Assembly: GCF_900114315.1 (NCBI RefSeq)
Contig: NZ_FOSQ01000007.1
Span: forward strand, 33,379 to 97,378
DNA length: 64,000 bases
Direction of reading: 5' to 3'
Source of the DNA: Falsiroseomonas stagni DSM 19981
GTDB taxonomy: Bacteria; Pseudomonadota; Alphaproteobacteria; Acetobacterales; Acetobacteraceae
The notes beneath the pieces were generated by a model, which was given only the letters and a program-made list of their open reading frames with translations, was not told where the DNA came from and searched no databases. The translations under genes and the position numbers were made by a program. Below are positions 7,663 to 16,163 of this stretch, piece by piece (the stretch's first letter is position 1; each line of letters starts with the position of its first letter).

Positions 7663-8126
7663 GCGGGCTGCCCTATCGCCGCGGCGCGCAGCACGGCGCG
7701 GATGATGCGGTTGTGGCTGCCGCAGCGGCAGAGATGCGGATCGAGCGCCGCGCGGACGTCATCCTCGGTGGGCGCCGGCTTGTCGCGCAGCAGGACGGAG
7801 GCGCGGAGCAGGATGCCGGAAAGGCAGAAGCCGCACTGCCCAGCCTGGAGTTCGAGAAACGCCGTCTGCAGGGGATGCGGCGCTTCCGGCGTGCCGAGGC
7901 CCTCCACCGTCGTCACGCTGCGCCCCGCCACCACGCCGCTGTGCAGCGTGCAGCTATAGGCGGGCTGGCCATCGACCAGCACCAGGCAGGCGCCGCATTG
8001 TTCCGCCCCACAGCCATAGCGCGTGCCCGAAAGGCCGAGCGGCCCGCGCAGCGCGGCGAGCAGCGGCGCCTCATCCTCGATCGGCGCGGCCACCGCCGCG
8101 CCGTTCAGGGTGAAGGAAACGCTCAC
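7659..8126 (-). CDS. 2Fe-2S small subunit of molybdenum hydroxylase (IorA-type)
   Basis: A 155-residue protein with two 2Fe-2S clusters. The plant-ferredoxin type cluster uses Cys39, Cys44, Cys47 and Cys59 (motif CGAEQCGAC). The second, helical-domain cluster uses Cys98, Cys101, Cys133 and Cys135 (CGFC and CRCG). Length and spacing match the small subunits of IorAB, nicotinate and aldehyde dehydrogenases. It transfers electrons from the molybdopterin subunit (5515-7662), to which it is translationally coupled. Its own start overlaps the stop of the upstream Bug gene, so the operon continues. Confidence 0.93.
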   Translation of the reverse strand: MSVSFTLNGAAVAAPIEDEAPLLAALRGPLGLSGTRYGCGAEQCGACLVLVDGQPAYSCTLHSGVVAGRSVTTVEGLGTPEAPHPLQTAFLELQAGQCGFCLSGILLRASVLLRDKPAPTEDDVRAALDPHLCRCGSHNRIIRAVLRAAAIGQPA

Positions 8127-9088
8127 GTCGGCGTCATGCGCGCCATGCGGATGTATTCCGCCTGGCGCGTGATGTCGCGGCGCAGGAAGGCATCGAAATC
8201 CGCGATCGACATCGGCAGCGGCGCGGCGCCGGCGCGGGCCTGGGCTTCCTGGGTGGCCGGCAGCGCGAGGATGCGGTTCACCTCCGCATTCAGCCTTTCC
8301 TTGATGGGCTGCGGCAGCGCGGCCGGCGCCATCAGGCCGAGCCAGATGGATGCCTCGAAGCCCGGCAGCGCTTCCGCCACCGCCGGCACTTCCGGCATCA
8401 GCGGGCTGCGCGTCGGCCCCGTGGTGCCAAGCGCGCGGACGCGGCCGCCCGCGACCTGTTCGCGCATGGTCGGGATGGCGTCGAACATGATCGGCACCTG
8501 GCCCGCGATCAGCGCCGTGCGGGCCTCGTTCGATCCGCGGAAGGGCACGTGCTGCGCCTGCACGCCAGCCATGGCGAGGAAGACCTCCCCCGCCACGTGA
8601 TAGGGCGTGCCGGGGCCGGAGGAGGCGTAGTCATACCGCCCGGGATTGGCGCGCAGCAGCGCGATCAGTTCCGGCACCGTGGTGGCGGGGATGGAGGGGT
8701 GCACGGCGAGCACGTGGTAGGCGACGTTGATGGCCGCGACCGGCGCCAGGTCCCGCATCAGCTGGTAGGGCCGGTTGGGGATCAGCGTCTCATTCGCCGT
8801 GTGGGTGTTCGACATCAGCAGCAGCGTGTAGCCATCGGCGGGCGACTTCACGACGAGGTCGGTGCCGATCACGGCGCCGGCGCCGGGCCGGTTCTCGATC
8901 ACGAAGGGCTGGCCGAGGGATTGCTGCAGCTGCTCCCCCAGGAAACGCGCCGCGACATCGGCGGAGCCGCCAAGGCCGAAGGGCACCACGATCTTCACCG
9001 GCCGGTTCGGCCAGGCGCCCTGAGCCGATGCGATGGACGGCGCCGCCAGCAGCCCCGCCGCGCCCAACATCAGTCTGCGTGAGATCAT
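8123..9088 (-). CDS. Bug family tripartite tricarboxylate transporter substrate-binding protein
   Basis: A 321-residue exported binding protein. The signal peptide ISRRLMLGAAGLLAAPSIAS ends near SAQ. The Bug start is PVKIVVPFGLGGSADVAARF, followed by VIENRPGAGAVIGTD. The start at 9088 is fixed by the signal peptide and by a GGGAGG ribosome site 6-8 bases upstream. The gene overlaps the Mo-hydroxylase small subunit (ATGA), so this protein probably delivers or senses the substrate of that enzyme. No TctA/TctB genes are near. Confidence 0.93.
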   Translation of the reverse strand: MISRRLMLGAAGLLAAPSIASAQGAWPNRPVKIVVPFGLGGSADVAARFLGEQLQQSLGQPFVIENRPGAGAVIGTDLVVKSPADGYTLLLMSNTHTANETLIPNRPYQLMRDLAPVAAINVAYHVLAVHPSIPATTVPELIALLRANPGRYDYASSGPGTPYHVAGEVFLAMAGVQAQHVPFRGSNEARTALIAGQVPIMFDAIPTMREQVAGGRVRALGTTGPTRSPLMPEVPAVAEALPGFEASIWLGLMAPAALPQPIKERLNAEVNRILALPATQEAQARAGAAPLPMSIADFDAFLRRDITRQAEYIRMARMTPT

Positions 9089-9153
9089 GGGTCCCTCCCG
9101 GTGCAACCGTTTGCGGCTACATTGTCCATGCCGGCCGGAAGGGCAAGGGTGTT

Positions 9154-9735
9154 TCAGAACCCCGCCATTTCCCGCCGCACCCGGGCCAGGAAGCTCGCGC
9201 GCTGGTGTTCCGTGGCGCGGTTCATGTCGTAGAGGGCGTGATACTGCACCGCCGCCCGCCCGCCGCTGACCACGCGGAAGTAGCGCGTGACGATCTTGCG
9301 GGGCGGGTCGCCCATCATCATCGCCGTCCAGCGCGGGCGCCCATAGGTGCTGATCCCCGCCACCTTCCTGATGTGCAGCAGGTTGGGGGAGGCCACGCCA
9401 TCCTCCAGCCTGAAGGACACGCCCGGCAGCATCACGCGGTCCATCCAGCCCTTCAGGATGGCGGGCAGGCCGAAGCACCAGGTGGGGAAGGACAGGACCA
9501 GGGCCTCGGCCTCCATCAGGCGGCGGACGTAATCCGCCACGGGCTCCTGGTTCGACGGCACCTCGTGGTAGCCGCGGCGTTCCTCGGCGCTCAGGACCGG
9601 GTTGAAGCCTTCCGCATAGAGGTCGCAGAAATCCACCTGGTGGCCGGCATCGCGCAGCCCGTCCCGCGCGGCGCGGCTGATGGCGGCATGGAAGCTGTCT
9701 TCCAGCGGATGGGCGTAGAGGTAGTGGATACGCAT
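9154..9735 (-). CDS. NAD(P)H:quinone oxidoreductase, flavodoxin fold (NQO1/MdaB/KefF family)
   Basis: A 193-residue protein with a flavodoxin-2 fold. The N-terminal HYLYAHPLEDSFHAAI supplies the FMN/FAD phosphate loop, and FPTWCFGLPAILKGWMDRV at about residues 84-102 is the typical P-x-W-W/C-x-x-P-A-x-L-K-G motif. These enzymes reduce quinones or other electrophiles by two electrons. It shares DLYAEGFNP-x-LSAEER with the divergent gene at 10238, so the two are paralogues. Its start overlaps the cupin stop by one base. A role in quinone handling near the aromatic hydroxylase genes is plausible. Confidence 0.87.
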   Translation of the reverse strand: MRIHYLYAHPLEDSFHAAISRAARDGLRDAGHQVDFCDLYAEGFNPVLSAEERRGYHEVPSNQEPVADYVRRLMEAEALVLSFPTWCFGLPAILKGWMDRVMLPGVSFRLEDGVASPNLLHIRKVAGISTYGRPRWTAMMMGDPPRKIVTRYFRVVSGGRAAVQYHALYDMNRATEHQRASFLARVRREMAGF

Positions 9736-10166
9736 CAGCGGCGCCCCGCGATGATGGCGATATCCTCCGGCGCCAGGTCGACCGGCGTGCCGTTGCGGAT
9801 CAGCTCCGCGAAACCCTCATTCGGCGTCATCATCGTCAGGCAATACAGCTTCTCCTGCGTGTCGTTGACCACGACATGCTCGGTCCCCGGGCGCAGCACG
9901 AAGCAATCGCCGGGGCCCACGGGCATCTCCACGCCATTGGCGTAGGCCTTGCCGGAACCCGCGAGGACGAAGAAGCATTCCTCCGCCGCGCTGTGGGTGT
10001 TGGGGGGCGTGCGGCCGCCCGGTTCGAAGATCTCCACCACCAGGGTGAAGGTCACGCCATCGGCCACGGGATCGAAGAGGCAGGCGAAGTAGTTGCTGTC
10101 ATCGGGCGCGATGCGGAAGCCGCGGAGGTCCGCGGCGCGGCGAGACAGGACGGGGGCGGCCATCAT
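9735..10166 (-). CDS. Small cupin-domain protein
   Basis: A 143-residue single-domain cupin. The first motif region reads GGRTPPNTHSAAEECFFVLAG, with the His and Glu expected for metal binding, followed by MPVGPGDCFVLRPGTEHVV for the second motif. The ATG at 10166 is preferred because AAGGA lies about ten bases upstream; a second ATG follows directly. Single cupins of this kind may be dioxygenases, isomerases or sugar/organic-acid-binding proteins. It sits head-to-head with the oxidoreductase at 10238 and one base from its paralogue at 9735, so the three form one locus. Confidence 0.85.
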   Translation of the reverse strand: MMAAPVLSRRAADLRGFRIAPDDSNYFACLFDPVADGVTFTLVVEIFEPGGRTPPNTHSAAEECFFVLAGSGKAYANGVEMPVGPGDCFVLRPGTEHVVVNDTQEKLYCLTMMTPNEGFAELIRNGTPVDLAPEDIAIIAGRR

Positions 10167-10237
10167 GCGGCGACGTTCCTTGCAAAGCTCACGCTGATTG
10201 TTGCACATCGCGCGCCGGAACAACCGGGACAATCGCG

Positions 10238-10819
10238 ATGCGCATCCTGCTGGTGCACAGCCACCCACGGGCCGACAGCCTCAACGCCGCGCTGCGCGAC
10301 GCCACGCGCGAATCGCTGGAAGCGGCGGGCCACACGGTGGAGGTGCGGGACCTCTATGCCGAGGGATTCAACCCCGCGCTCAGCGCGGAGGAGCGCGGTG
10401 TCTATCACGCGGTGACCGACAACTACGCGGGCGTCGCGGACCATGTGGAAAGCCTGCGAACAGCCGATGCGCTGGTTCTGGTGTATCCGACCTGGTGGTA
10501 CGGCATGCCCGCCATGCTGAAGGGGTGGTTCGACCGCGTCTGGGCGCCGGGCGTGGCCTTCAAGCTGGGCGATGGCGCGATCGAGCCGCTGCTGACCAAC
10601 ATCAAGCGGATCGCAGTGGTGACCACCTACGGGTCCCCCACCTGGCTGCTCTGGTATATCGGCCGCACCGACCGGAAGCTGATGGGCCGCGGCATCCGCC
10701 GGCTCTGCGCCAAGGACTGCAAGGTCGAATGGGTGACGCTGACGCGGATGGACCACCGGACGCGGGCGGAATGCGAGAGCTTCGTCACCCGCGTCCGCGC
10801 GCATTTCCGGCGCTGGTAG
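10238..10819 (+). CDS. NAD(P)H:quinone oxidoreductase, flavodoxin fold (paralogue of 9154 gene)
   Basis: A 193-residue flavodoxin-2 family protein with LLVHSHPRADSLNAAL at the N-terminus and YPTWWYGMPAMLKGWFDRVW in the middle, the FMN/FAD-binding signature of MdaB/KefF-type reductases. It has the same length as the product of 9154-9735 and keeps DLYAEGFNP-x-LSAEER, indicating a local duplication with inversion around the cupin gene. The 71-bp gap to the cupin start would hold both divergent promoters. No clear operator was recognised there. Substrate unknown. Confidence 0.87.
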   Translation: MRILLVHSHPRADSLNAALRDATRESLEAAGHTVEVRDLYAEGFNPALSAEERGVYHAVTDNYAGVADHVESLRTADALVLVYPTWWYGMPAMLKGWFDRVWAPGVAFKLGDGAIEPLLTNIKRIAVVTTYGSPTWLLWYIGRTDRKLMGRGIRRLCAKDCKVEWVTLTRMDHRTRAECESFVTRVRAHFRRW

Positions 10820-10820
10820 G

Positions 10821-12149
10821 CTAGAGGCCGACCACCGCATCCAGTTCCCGCCAATCCGGCGCGACGGCATCCAGCACCTTCCCCGCCCGCAGCACGACGC
10901 GATCGGCTTGCGGGCGGGACAGAAGCTCCGTCATGAAGCGGGCGGAGAACAGCACCAGGTCGGCGGTGGCGCCGGCGCGGATGCGGCCATGGGTGGCGCT
11001 GACCTGCATCGCCTCCGCCGGCGCGGCGGCGGCCGCGCGGTGCCAATCCGTGAAGGGATGGTCGAGGTGGAGGATGCGCGTCGCCTCGCGGAACACTTCC
11101 GCCATGTCGAGGTCGCCATAGGCGTAGAAGGGATCGCGCGTATTGTCGGAAGCTACGGAGACGCGGATGCCCGCGGCGCGCATCTCATGCACCAGGGTCA
11201 CGCCGCGCCAGCGGGGCGTGCGGCTCGGCACGCGGTCCTGGAGATACATGTTGCACATCGGCAGGACGACGATGTCGATCCCGGCCTCCGCTACGCGGGC
11301 GATCGTCTCCTTCGCGAAATCCTCCGGCTGGATGGACAGCGAACAGCAATGGCCGGCCTGGATGCGACCCTTGAAGCCGCGCTTCAGCGCGGTCAGCGCG
11401 ATCTCCCGCAGCGCTCGCGCGCCCGTCTCCCCGCTCTCGTCGACATGAAGGTCGAGGTCGAGGCCACGGGCCTCGGCCAGGGAGAAGAAGTGGTCCAGTT
11501 CCTCCTGGAATCCCTCGGGCAGGTCGTCATGGATGCCGCCGGAATGGCGCGTGACCATGCCGAGCACGCCGCCGCTATCCGCCACCATGTCGGCCAGCGC
11601 CGCGCCATCATCGCCCCGGAAACGGTCCAGCGGGCAGATGGAGGTCATCTGCAGCGCGATGCGCCCGGCCCAATCGTCCCGAAGCTTGCGGAAGACGCGC
11701 CAGGTGCCGGCGCCGTGGGGCATGTAGGTGTCGAGGTGGGTGCGGATGGCCACCGTGCCATGCGCATAGGCGCAGCGAAGCGAGAAATCGGCGCGCGCGG
11801 CGACGTCATCCGGGCTCCAGGCCTTGGTGCGGTCGGCCATGACGGCGTTGATGGCGCCGGCGAAGGTGCCGTCCGCATTGCGCGACCGCGGCCAGATATG
11901 GCCCTTGTCGAGATGCGTGTGGGCATCGACGAAGCCGGGCCAGACCTGGCCGCCGCGAAGGTCGATGCCCTCCCCGCCCCCCTTCCCCTGCGGCACCACG
12001 GCGGCGATGCGGCCACCCTCCACGCGGATATCGACGCGGCAGAGGTCATCGATGTCCGGCGTCCCGACGGGTTCGGCCAGCAGGGAGGCAGGCACGCGGG
12101 CGTCCACCAGCCAGTAGTGGCTGCCGGCAGCAGAAAGGGCGGTCTTCAC
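10821..12149 (-). CDS. Cytosine deaminase-like amidohydrolase
   Basis: A 442-residue amidohydrolase-superfamily enzyme resembling CodA. Metal and catalytic residues are in HTHLDKG (about residue 97), LHVDESGE (His plus catalytic Glu, about 237), GHCCS (about 265) and SDNTRDPFY (Asp, about 332). The equivalent CodA motifs are HVHLD, HCDE, GHTT and D-D-V-F-D-P-W-Y. It ends a minus-strand operon with an ABC importer of the NMT1/SsuA type, overlapping the permease stop by one base. This layout suggests uptake followed by deamination or hydrolysis of a pyrimidine-like or other N-heterocyclic compound. The exact substrate cannot be read from sequence. Confidence 0.82.
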   Translation of the reverse strand: MKTALSAAGSHYWLVDARVPASLLAEPVGTPDIDDLCRVDIRVEGGRIAAVVPQGKGGGEGIDLRGGQVWPGFVDAHTHLDKGHIWPRSRNADGTFAGAINAVMADRTKAWSPDDVAARADFSLRCAYAHGTVAIRTHLDTYMPHGAGTWRVFRKLRDDWAGRIALQMTSICPLDRFRGDDGAALADMVADSGGVLGMVTRHSGGIHDDLPEGFQEELDHFFSLAEARGLDLDLHVDESGETGARALREIALTALKRGFKGRIQAGHCCSLSIQPEDFAKETIARVAEAGIDIVVLPMCNMYLQDRVPSRTPRWRGVTLVHEMRAAGIRVSVASDNTRDPFYAYGDLDMAEVFREATRILHLDHPFTDWHRAAAAAPAEAMQVSATHGRIRAGATADLVLFSARFMTELLSRPQADRVVLRAGKVLDAVAPDWRELDAVVGL

Positions 12150-13009
12150 TACTTCCGTTCCTTCATCGCGCTTTCGTGCCAGTGGCGCAGCGCGAGATGC
12201 GAAATGAGGCTGAGCGCCAGGAAGATGGCGATGCCGGTGACGGAGATGAGCACCAGGGAGGCGAACATCCGCGGGATCTTCAGCTGGTAGCCCGCTTCCA
12301 GGATGCGGTAGGCGAGGCCGGAAGCCCGCCCGCCCGTGCCCGCCACGAATTCCGCCACGATGGCGCCGATCAGCGCCAGGCCGCCCGAGATCCGCAGCCC
12401 CGCCAGGAAATAGGGCATGGCGGTCGGCAGGCGGAGGTAGCGCAGCACCTGCCAGCGATTGGCGCGGTACAGCCTGAACAGGTCGACCAGATTGTGGTCC
12501 GCGCTGTTCAGGCCGAGCGTGGTGTTCGACAGGATCGGGAAGAAGGCGACGATCCAGGCGCAGATCAGCAGCGCGATCCGGATGTCATCCACCCAGATGA
12601 AGATCAGTGGCGCGATGGCGACGATCGGCGTGACCTGCAGGATCACCGCATAGGGGAAGAGCGACAATTCGATGATGCGGGACTGCGCGAACAGCACCGC
12701 CAGCGCCAGCCCCAGCACCGCGGCCACGGTCAGCGCGGCGAAGGTGATCTGCAGCGTGATCAGCAGCGACCCCGACAGCGTGCCCCAATCCGTCAGCAGC
12801 GTGCGGCCGATCTCAATGGGCCCCGGCAGGATGTAGGAGGGGATCTCCTTCGCCCGCACAGCCCATTCCCAGGCGCCGAGGGCCAGGAAGCCGATGAGCA
12901 TGGGCATCAGGATGCGGAGCCAGCCATCCGGCGTCAGCCCCAGCACCTTGCGCTCGCTATGTTCCTCGACCGCCGTGGCGGCTTCGTTGGAGGAGAGGAC
13001 GACGCTCAT
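12149..13009 (-). CDS. ABC transporter permease (SsuC/TauC/ThiX type)
   Basis: A 286-residue inner-membrane protein with six predicted helices. The binding-protein-dependent transport domain includes LIICAWIVAFFPIL-like segments and the EAA loop region around DLFRLYRANRWQVLRYLRLP, which contacts the ATPase. It is typical of importers for sulfonates, taurine, nitrate or pyrimidine precursors. The start at 13009 overlaps the ATPase stop (ATGA). It works with the ATPase (13006) and the NMT1-like binding protein (13775). Confidence 0.92.
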   Translation of the reverse strand: MSVVLSSNEAATAVEEHSERKVLGLTPDGWLRILMPMLIGFLALGAWEWAVRAKEIPSYILPGPIEIGRTLLTDWGTLSGSLLITLQITFAALTVAAVLGLALAVLFAQSRIIELSLFPYAVILQVTPIVAIAPLIFIWVDDIRIALLICAWIVAFFPILSNTTLGLNSADHNLVDLFRLYRANRWQVLRYLRLPTAMPYFLAGLRISGGLALIGAIVAEFVAGTGGRASGLAYRILEAGYQLKIPRMFASLVLISVTGIAIFLALSLISHLALRHWHESAMKERK

Positions 13010-13773
13010 TCGCCCATGGCCCGGGACAGGGCCGCGGAGATGTCGCGGCAATGGGCGGCATAGGCGGCGGAAGTGCGGAACACCTCGCCACGGGGATAGG
13101 GGGCATCCACGGAGAGGTCCTCCACCACGCGACCGGGCCGCGCGGCCATGACGACGATGCGGCGGGAGAGGTAGACGCTTTCGAACACCGAATGGGTGAC
13201 GAAGATGGCGGTGAAGCGCTCCGCCTCCCACAGCGTCAGCAGGTCGTTGTTCAGCTTGTGGCGCGTGATCTCATCGAGCGCCGCGAAGGGTTCGTCCATC
13301 AGCAGCAGGCGCGGCTTGGTGACAAGGGCACGGGCGATGGAGACGCGCATCTTCATGCCGCCGGACAGGGCGCGGGGGTAGGATTTCTCGAACCCCGCCA
13401 ACCCAACGGAAGCCAGCGCCGCGGCGGCACGCGCCTCGGCCTCCGGCTTCGGCACGCCGGCCAGGCGCAGCGGCAGCATCACGTTCTTCAGCGCGTTGGA
13501 CCAGGGGGCGAGGGTCGGCTCCTGGAAGACGAAGCCGACATCGCCGGTAGCGTGGCCGCCCGAGGCCATCTCGATCCGGCCCGCACTCGGCGGGATCAGC
13601 CCCGCCATCATGCGCAGCACGGTGGATTTGCCGCAGCCCGAAGGGCCAAGCAGGGAGACGAAATCCCCCTGCCCGATGGCCATGTCCACGCCCCTGACCG
13701 CGAGCGTCCCGTTGGCGTAGCGCTTGGTGACGCCCGCCAGCGAGACGACGGGCGCCCCCACGCCAACATCCAT
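13006..13773 (-). CDS. ABC transporter ATP-binding protein (SsuB/TauB/ThiZ type)
   Basis: A 255-residue ATPase. Walker A is GPSGCGKST (about residues 42-50), the signature is LSGGM (about 136), Walker B is LLLMDEP (about 159), and the switch His is in FVTHSVFE. The D-loop reads DEPFAALDE. The start at 13773 is one base after the binding-protein stop; longer upstream reading would overlap that gene. It energises the permease at 12149. The operon order is binding protein, ATPase, permease, deaminase. Confidence 0.93.
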   Translation of the reverse strand: MDVGVGAPVVSLAGVTKRYANGTLAVRGVDMAIGQGDFVSLLGPSGCGKSTVLRMMAGLIPPSAGRIEMASGGHATGDVGFVFQEPTLAPWSNALKNVMLPLRLAGVPKPEAEARAAAALASVGLAGFEKSYPRALSGGMKMRVSIARALVTKPRLLLMDEPFAALDEITRHKLNNDLLTLWEAERFTAIFVTHSVFESVYLSRRIVVMAARPGRVVEDLSVDAPYPRGEVFRTSAAYAAHCRDISAALSRAMGE

Positions 13774-13774
13774 G

Positions 13775-14794
13775 TCAGGCAAGACCGACGCGCTTGTTGA
13801 CGAAGTCCAGGCTGTAGGCGCGCTGGAACTCCATGCCGGCGGGGTAGAGGCCGACATCGCGCATCCCTTCATAGAATGACTGCCAGCGCGCATCGGTCAT
13901 GGCGCCGCAGCCCAGCGTCAGCGCATCGCCGGACATGACGATCCCGTTGCTGTTCATCACCTGGATCGCATAGGCGATCTTGGCGTCGTCCATGTCGGGG
14001 TTGTCGCGCTTGATGAGGGCGTTGGCCGCGGCGATGTTCTGGCCCGTCAGGTACTGGGTCCAGCCTTCCATCGTGGCGTTGACGAAGCGCTGCACCAGGT
14101 CCCGGCGTTCCGTCACCATGCGGCGGCTGACGTCGATGGTTGTGTTGTAGTTGTTGTAGCCGGCATCGGCGATCAGGAAGACCTTCGGCCGCGCGCCGGC
14201 CTGGATGGCGGCGAAGGGCTCCGACGACACGAAGCCCTGCTGGATTGCCATGCGGTCGGCCAGGAAGGGGCCGACATTGAAGGTGTAGGGACGGATCTGC
14301 TCATCCGTGAAGCCGAAGCGCCGGCGCAGGAAGGGCCAGTAGGTGACGCGGCCTGAAGCGCCGATCAGCACGGGACGGCCGCGCATATCCTCGAAGGAAT
14401 TGATGCCGTTGCCCTCATGCGTCATCAGGATCTGCGGATCCTTCTGCATGATGGCGCCGATCGTCAGGAAGGGCAGGTTCTCCCGCACATAGTTCAGGGC
14501 CTGGAAGCCGTTGGACATGATGAAGTCCACGCGGCCCGCCAGCAGGAGCTGGGACGGGTTCTGCTGCGGCCCGCCCATGCGGATCTCGCAATCGATGCCG
14601 TAGCGGCGATAGATGCCGGAGGCAACCGCATGATAGTAGCCGCCATGTTCCGCCTGGGCGCGCCAGTTGGTCTGGAAGGAGACGCGATCCAGCGTCTGCG
14701 CCAGCGGCACGCGCGCGCCGGCGACCGCCGCCAGGGTGAAGGCCGTGCCGCCCGTCAGCAGCGCCCGCCGCTCGATCCGATACCTCGTCCGCAT
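13775..14794 (-). CDS. ABC transporter substrate-binding protein, NMT1/THI5-like
   Basis: A 339-residue binding protein with a Tat-like leader (RIERRALLTGGTAFTLAAVA). After it comes VSFQTNWRAQAEHGGYYHAV and SGIYRRYGIDCEIRMGG, the pattern of NMT1/THI5-like proteins that bind thiamine-pyrimidine (HMP) analogues, riboflavin or related compounds. Further on is VDFIMSNGFQALNY. With the downstream cytosine-deaminase-like enzyme, a pyrimidine or other N-heterocycle is the likely ligand. It is the first gene of the four-gene operon. Confidence 0.9.
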   Translation of the reverse strand: MRTRYRIERRALLTGGTAFTLAAVAGARVPLAQTLDRVSFQTNWRAQAEHGGYYHAVASGIYRRYGIDCEIRMGGPQQNPSQLLLAGRVDFIMSNGFQALNYVRENLPFLTIGAIMQKDPQILMTHEGNGINSFEDMRGRPVLIGASGRVTYWPFLRRRFGFTDEQIRPYTFNVGPFLADRMAIQQGFVSSEPFAAIQAGARPKVFLIADAGYNNYNTTIDVSRRMVTERRDLVQRFVNATMEGWTQYLTGQNIAAANALIKRDNPDMDDAKIAYAIQVMNSNGIVMSGDALTLGCGAMTDARWQSFYEGMRDVGLYPAGMEFQRAYSLDFVNKRVGLA

Positions 14795-14860
14795 CCGCCG
14801 ATCCCTTTCTTCCGCATCCCGGTTGCCGCCGACTCGCGGCGGTTCGCCCCACTAGAAGGG

Positions 14861-14891
14861 GGCATGGCCGAAAGTCAGCAAGGGCCATGCC
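14861..14891. promoter_or_regulatory. Perfect inverted repeat between divergent ABC operons
   Basis: GGCATGGCC (14861-14869) is mirrored by GGCCATGCC (14883-14891), nine perfect pairs around a 13-base centre. It lies in the 262-bp gap between the divergent NMT1-like and PotA-like operons. The remainder of the gap shows no gene. It could be a regulator site or a leader hairpin for the minus-strand operon, 67 bases before its start. Confidence 0.45.
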
Positions 14892-15056
14892 AGGGCCCAT
14901 GAAGCGCGGGCAGGCATAGACCAAGCGGGCACCGATGCGAAAGCGGGCAGTCGCGGAAATTTTAGGCATCCGTTGCGCGCCAGCCGACCCGGCACCCTGT
15001 CTTTCCACCCCGCACGGGCATGGCGCCGGGGCCCCGGCTTTGCCTACAGTCCGGTC

Positions 15057-16163
15057 GTGCAAGAAAACGCCCCCCACCTCCGCCTCGACCGCCTCACGAA
15101 GCGCTATGGAAGCCAGGCCGCCGTCGATGGCGTGTCGCTCTCCGTCGATCGGGGCGAATGCATCGCGCTTCTCGGCCCCTCCGGCTGCGGCAAGACGACC
15201 ACGCTGCGGCTGGTGGCCGGCTTCATCATGCCGGATGAGGGACGCATCCAGCTCGACGGCAAGTCGATCGAGCGGTCGCCCCCGCATCGCCGCCAGATCG
15301 GCATGGTCTTCCAGAACTACGCGCTCTTCCCGCACATGACGGCGGCCGACAATGTCGGCTTCGGGCTGGAGATGCGCGACGTCTCCCGCGCCGAGCGCGA
15401 CAAGCGGGTGGCGGAGGCGCTTTCGATGGTGGGCCTCGCGCATCTGGCAGACCGCTACCCCGCCCGCATGTCGGGCGGCCAGCAGCAGCGCGTTGCGCTC
15501 GCCAGGGCGCTGGTCATCCGCCCCGACCTGCTGCTGCTGGATGAACCGCTGTCGAACCTCGATGCCGGGCTGCGCGTGGAGATGCGGGAGGAGATCGCCC
15601 GCCTGCGCGCCGCCGCCGGCATCACCACGCTGTTCGTGACGCATGACCAGGAGGAGGCGCTGGCGTTGGCCGACCGCGTCGCCGTGATGGATCGCGGCCG
15701 CATCGTCGAATGCGCCTCGCCGGCCGAGCTCACGGAACGGCCCCGGCATCTCTTCACCGCGGGTTTCCTTGGCGCCCGCACCGTGCTGGCGGGCCGCGCC
15801 GCCGACGGGCATTTCGTGCTGGAGGACGGGACGGCGCTGCCCCTGCCGGAGGATGCGCCCGAACGGCCGAGCCATCTGGTGCTGCGCGCGGCGCGCCTCT
15901 GGCTGCTGCCGGCGCTGGAGGCGGAACTGCCGCGCGGGCCCCTGCCCTACAACCGCCTGGCGCTGCCGGCGGTGGTCACGGCGGCGACGCGCCTTGATGA
16001 CAGCATCCATTACGAGGTCGCGGTCGGCAGCCGGCAGATCAGGGTCCATCGCCCCTCCGCCGAGCTCGCCATCGCGCCGGGCACCGACGTCACCCTCGCC
16101 GCGCCGCCGGAAGCGGTGTCGTGGATCGAGGATTTCACCGCCGCAACGGGAGCATCAGCATGA
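15057..16163 (+). CDS. ABC transporter ATP-binding protein (PotA-like)
   Basis: A 368-residue ATPase with a C-terminal TOBE-type regulatory region after about residue 240. Walker A is GPSGCGKTT, the signature MSGGQQQR, Walker B LLLLDEP, and the switch His is in FVTHDQEEA. The start is taken as GTG 15057; no ATG lies between it and Walker A. The T-A-C-A-G-T sequence only a few bases upstream could be a -10 element, which would make the transcript nearly leaderless. It is the first gene of an importer operon with a PotD-like protein and a fused permease. Ligand probably a polyamine-, ferric- or opine-like compound. Confidence 0.9.
   Translation: MQENAPHLRLDRLTKRYGSQAAVDGVSLSVDRGECIALLGPSGCGKTTTLRLVAGFIMPDEGRIQLDGKSIERSPPHRRQIGMVFQNYALFPHMTAADNVGFGLEMRDVSRAERDKRVAEALSMVGLAHLADRYPARMSGGQQQRVALARALVIRPDLLLLDEPLSNLDAGLRVEMREEIARLRAAAGITTLFVTHDQEEALALADRVAVMDRGRIVECASPAELTERPRHLFTAGFLGARTVLAGRAADGHFVLEDGTALPLPEDAPERPSHLVLRAARLWLLPALEAELPRGPLPYNRLALPAVVTAATRLDDSIHYEVAVGSRQIRVHRPSAELAIAPGTDVTLAAPPEAVSWIEDFTAATGASA

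Noticed and set aside
14415..16049. Long minus-strand open frame across the PotA-like gene
   Set aside because: It runs from the antisense of the ATPase gene into another frame of the NMT1-like gene. No domain is recognisable.
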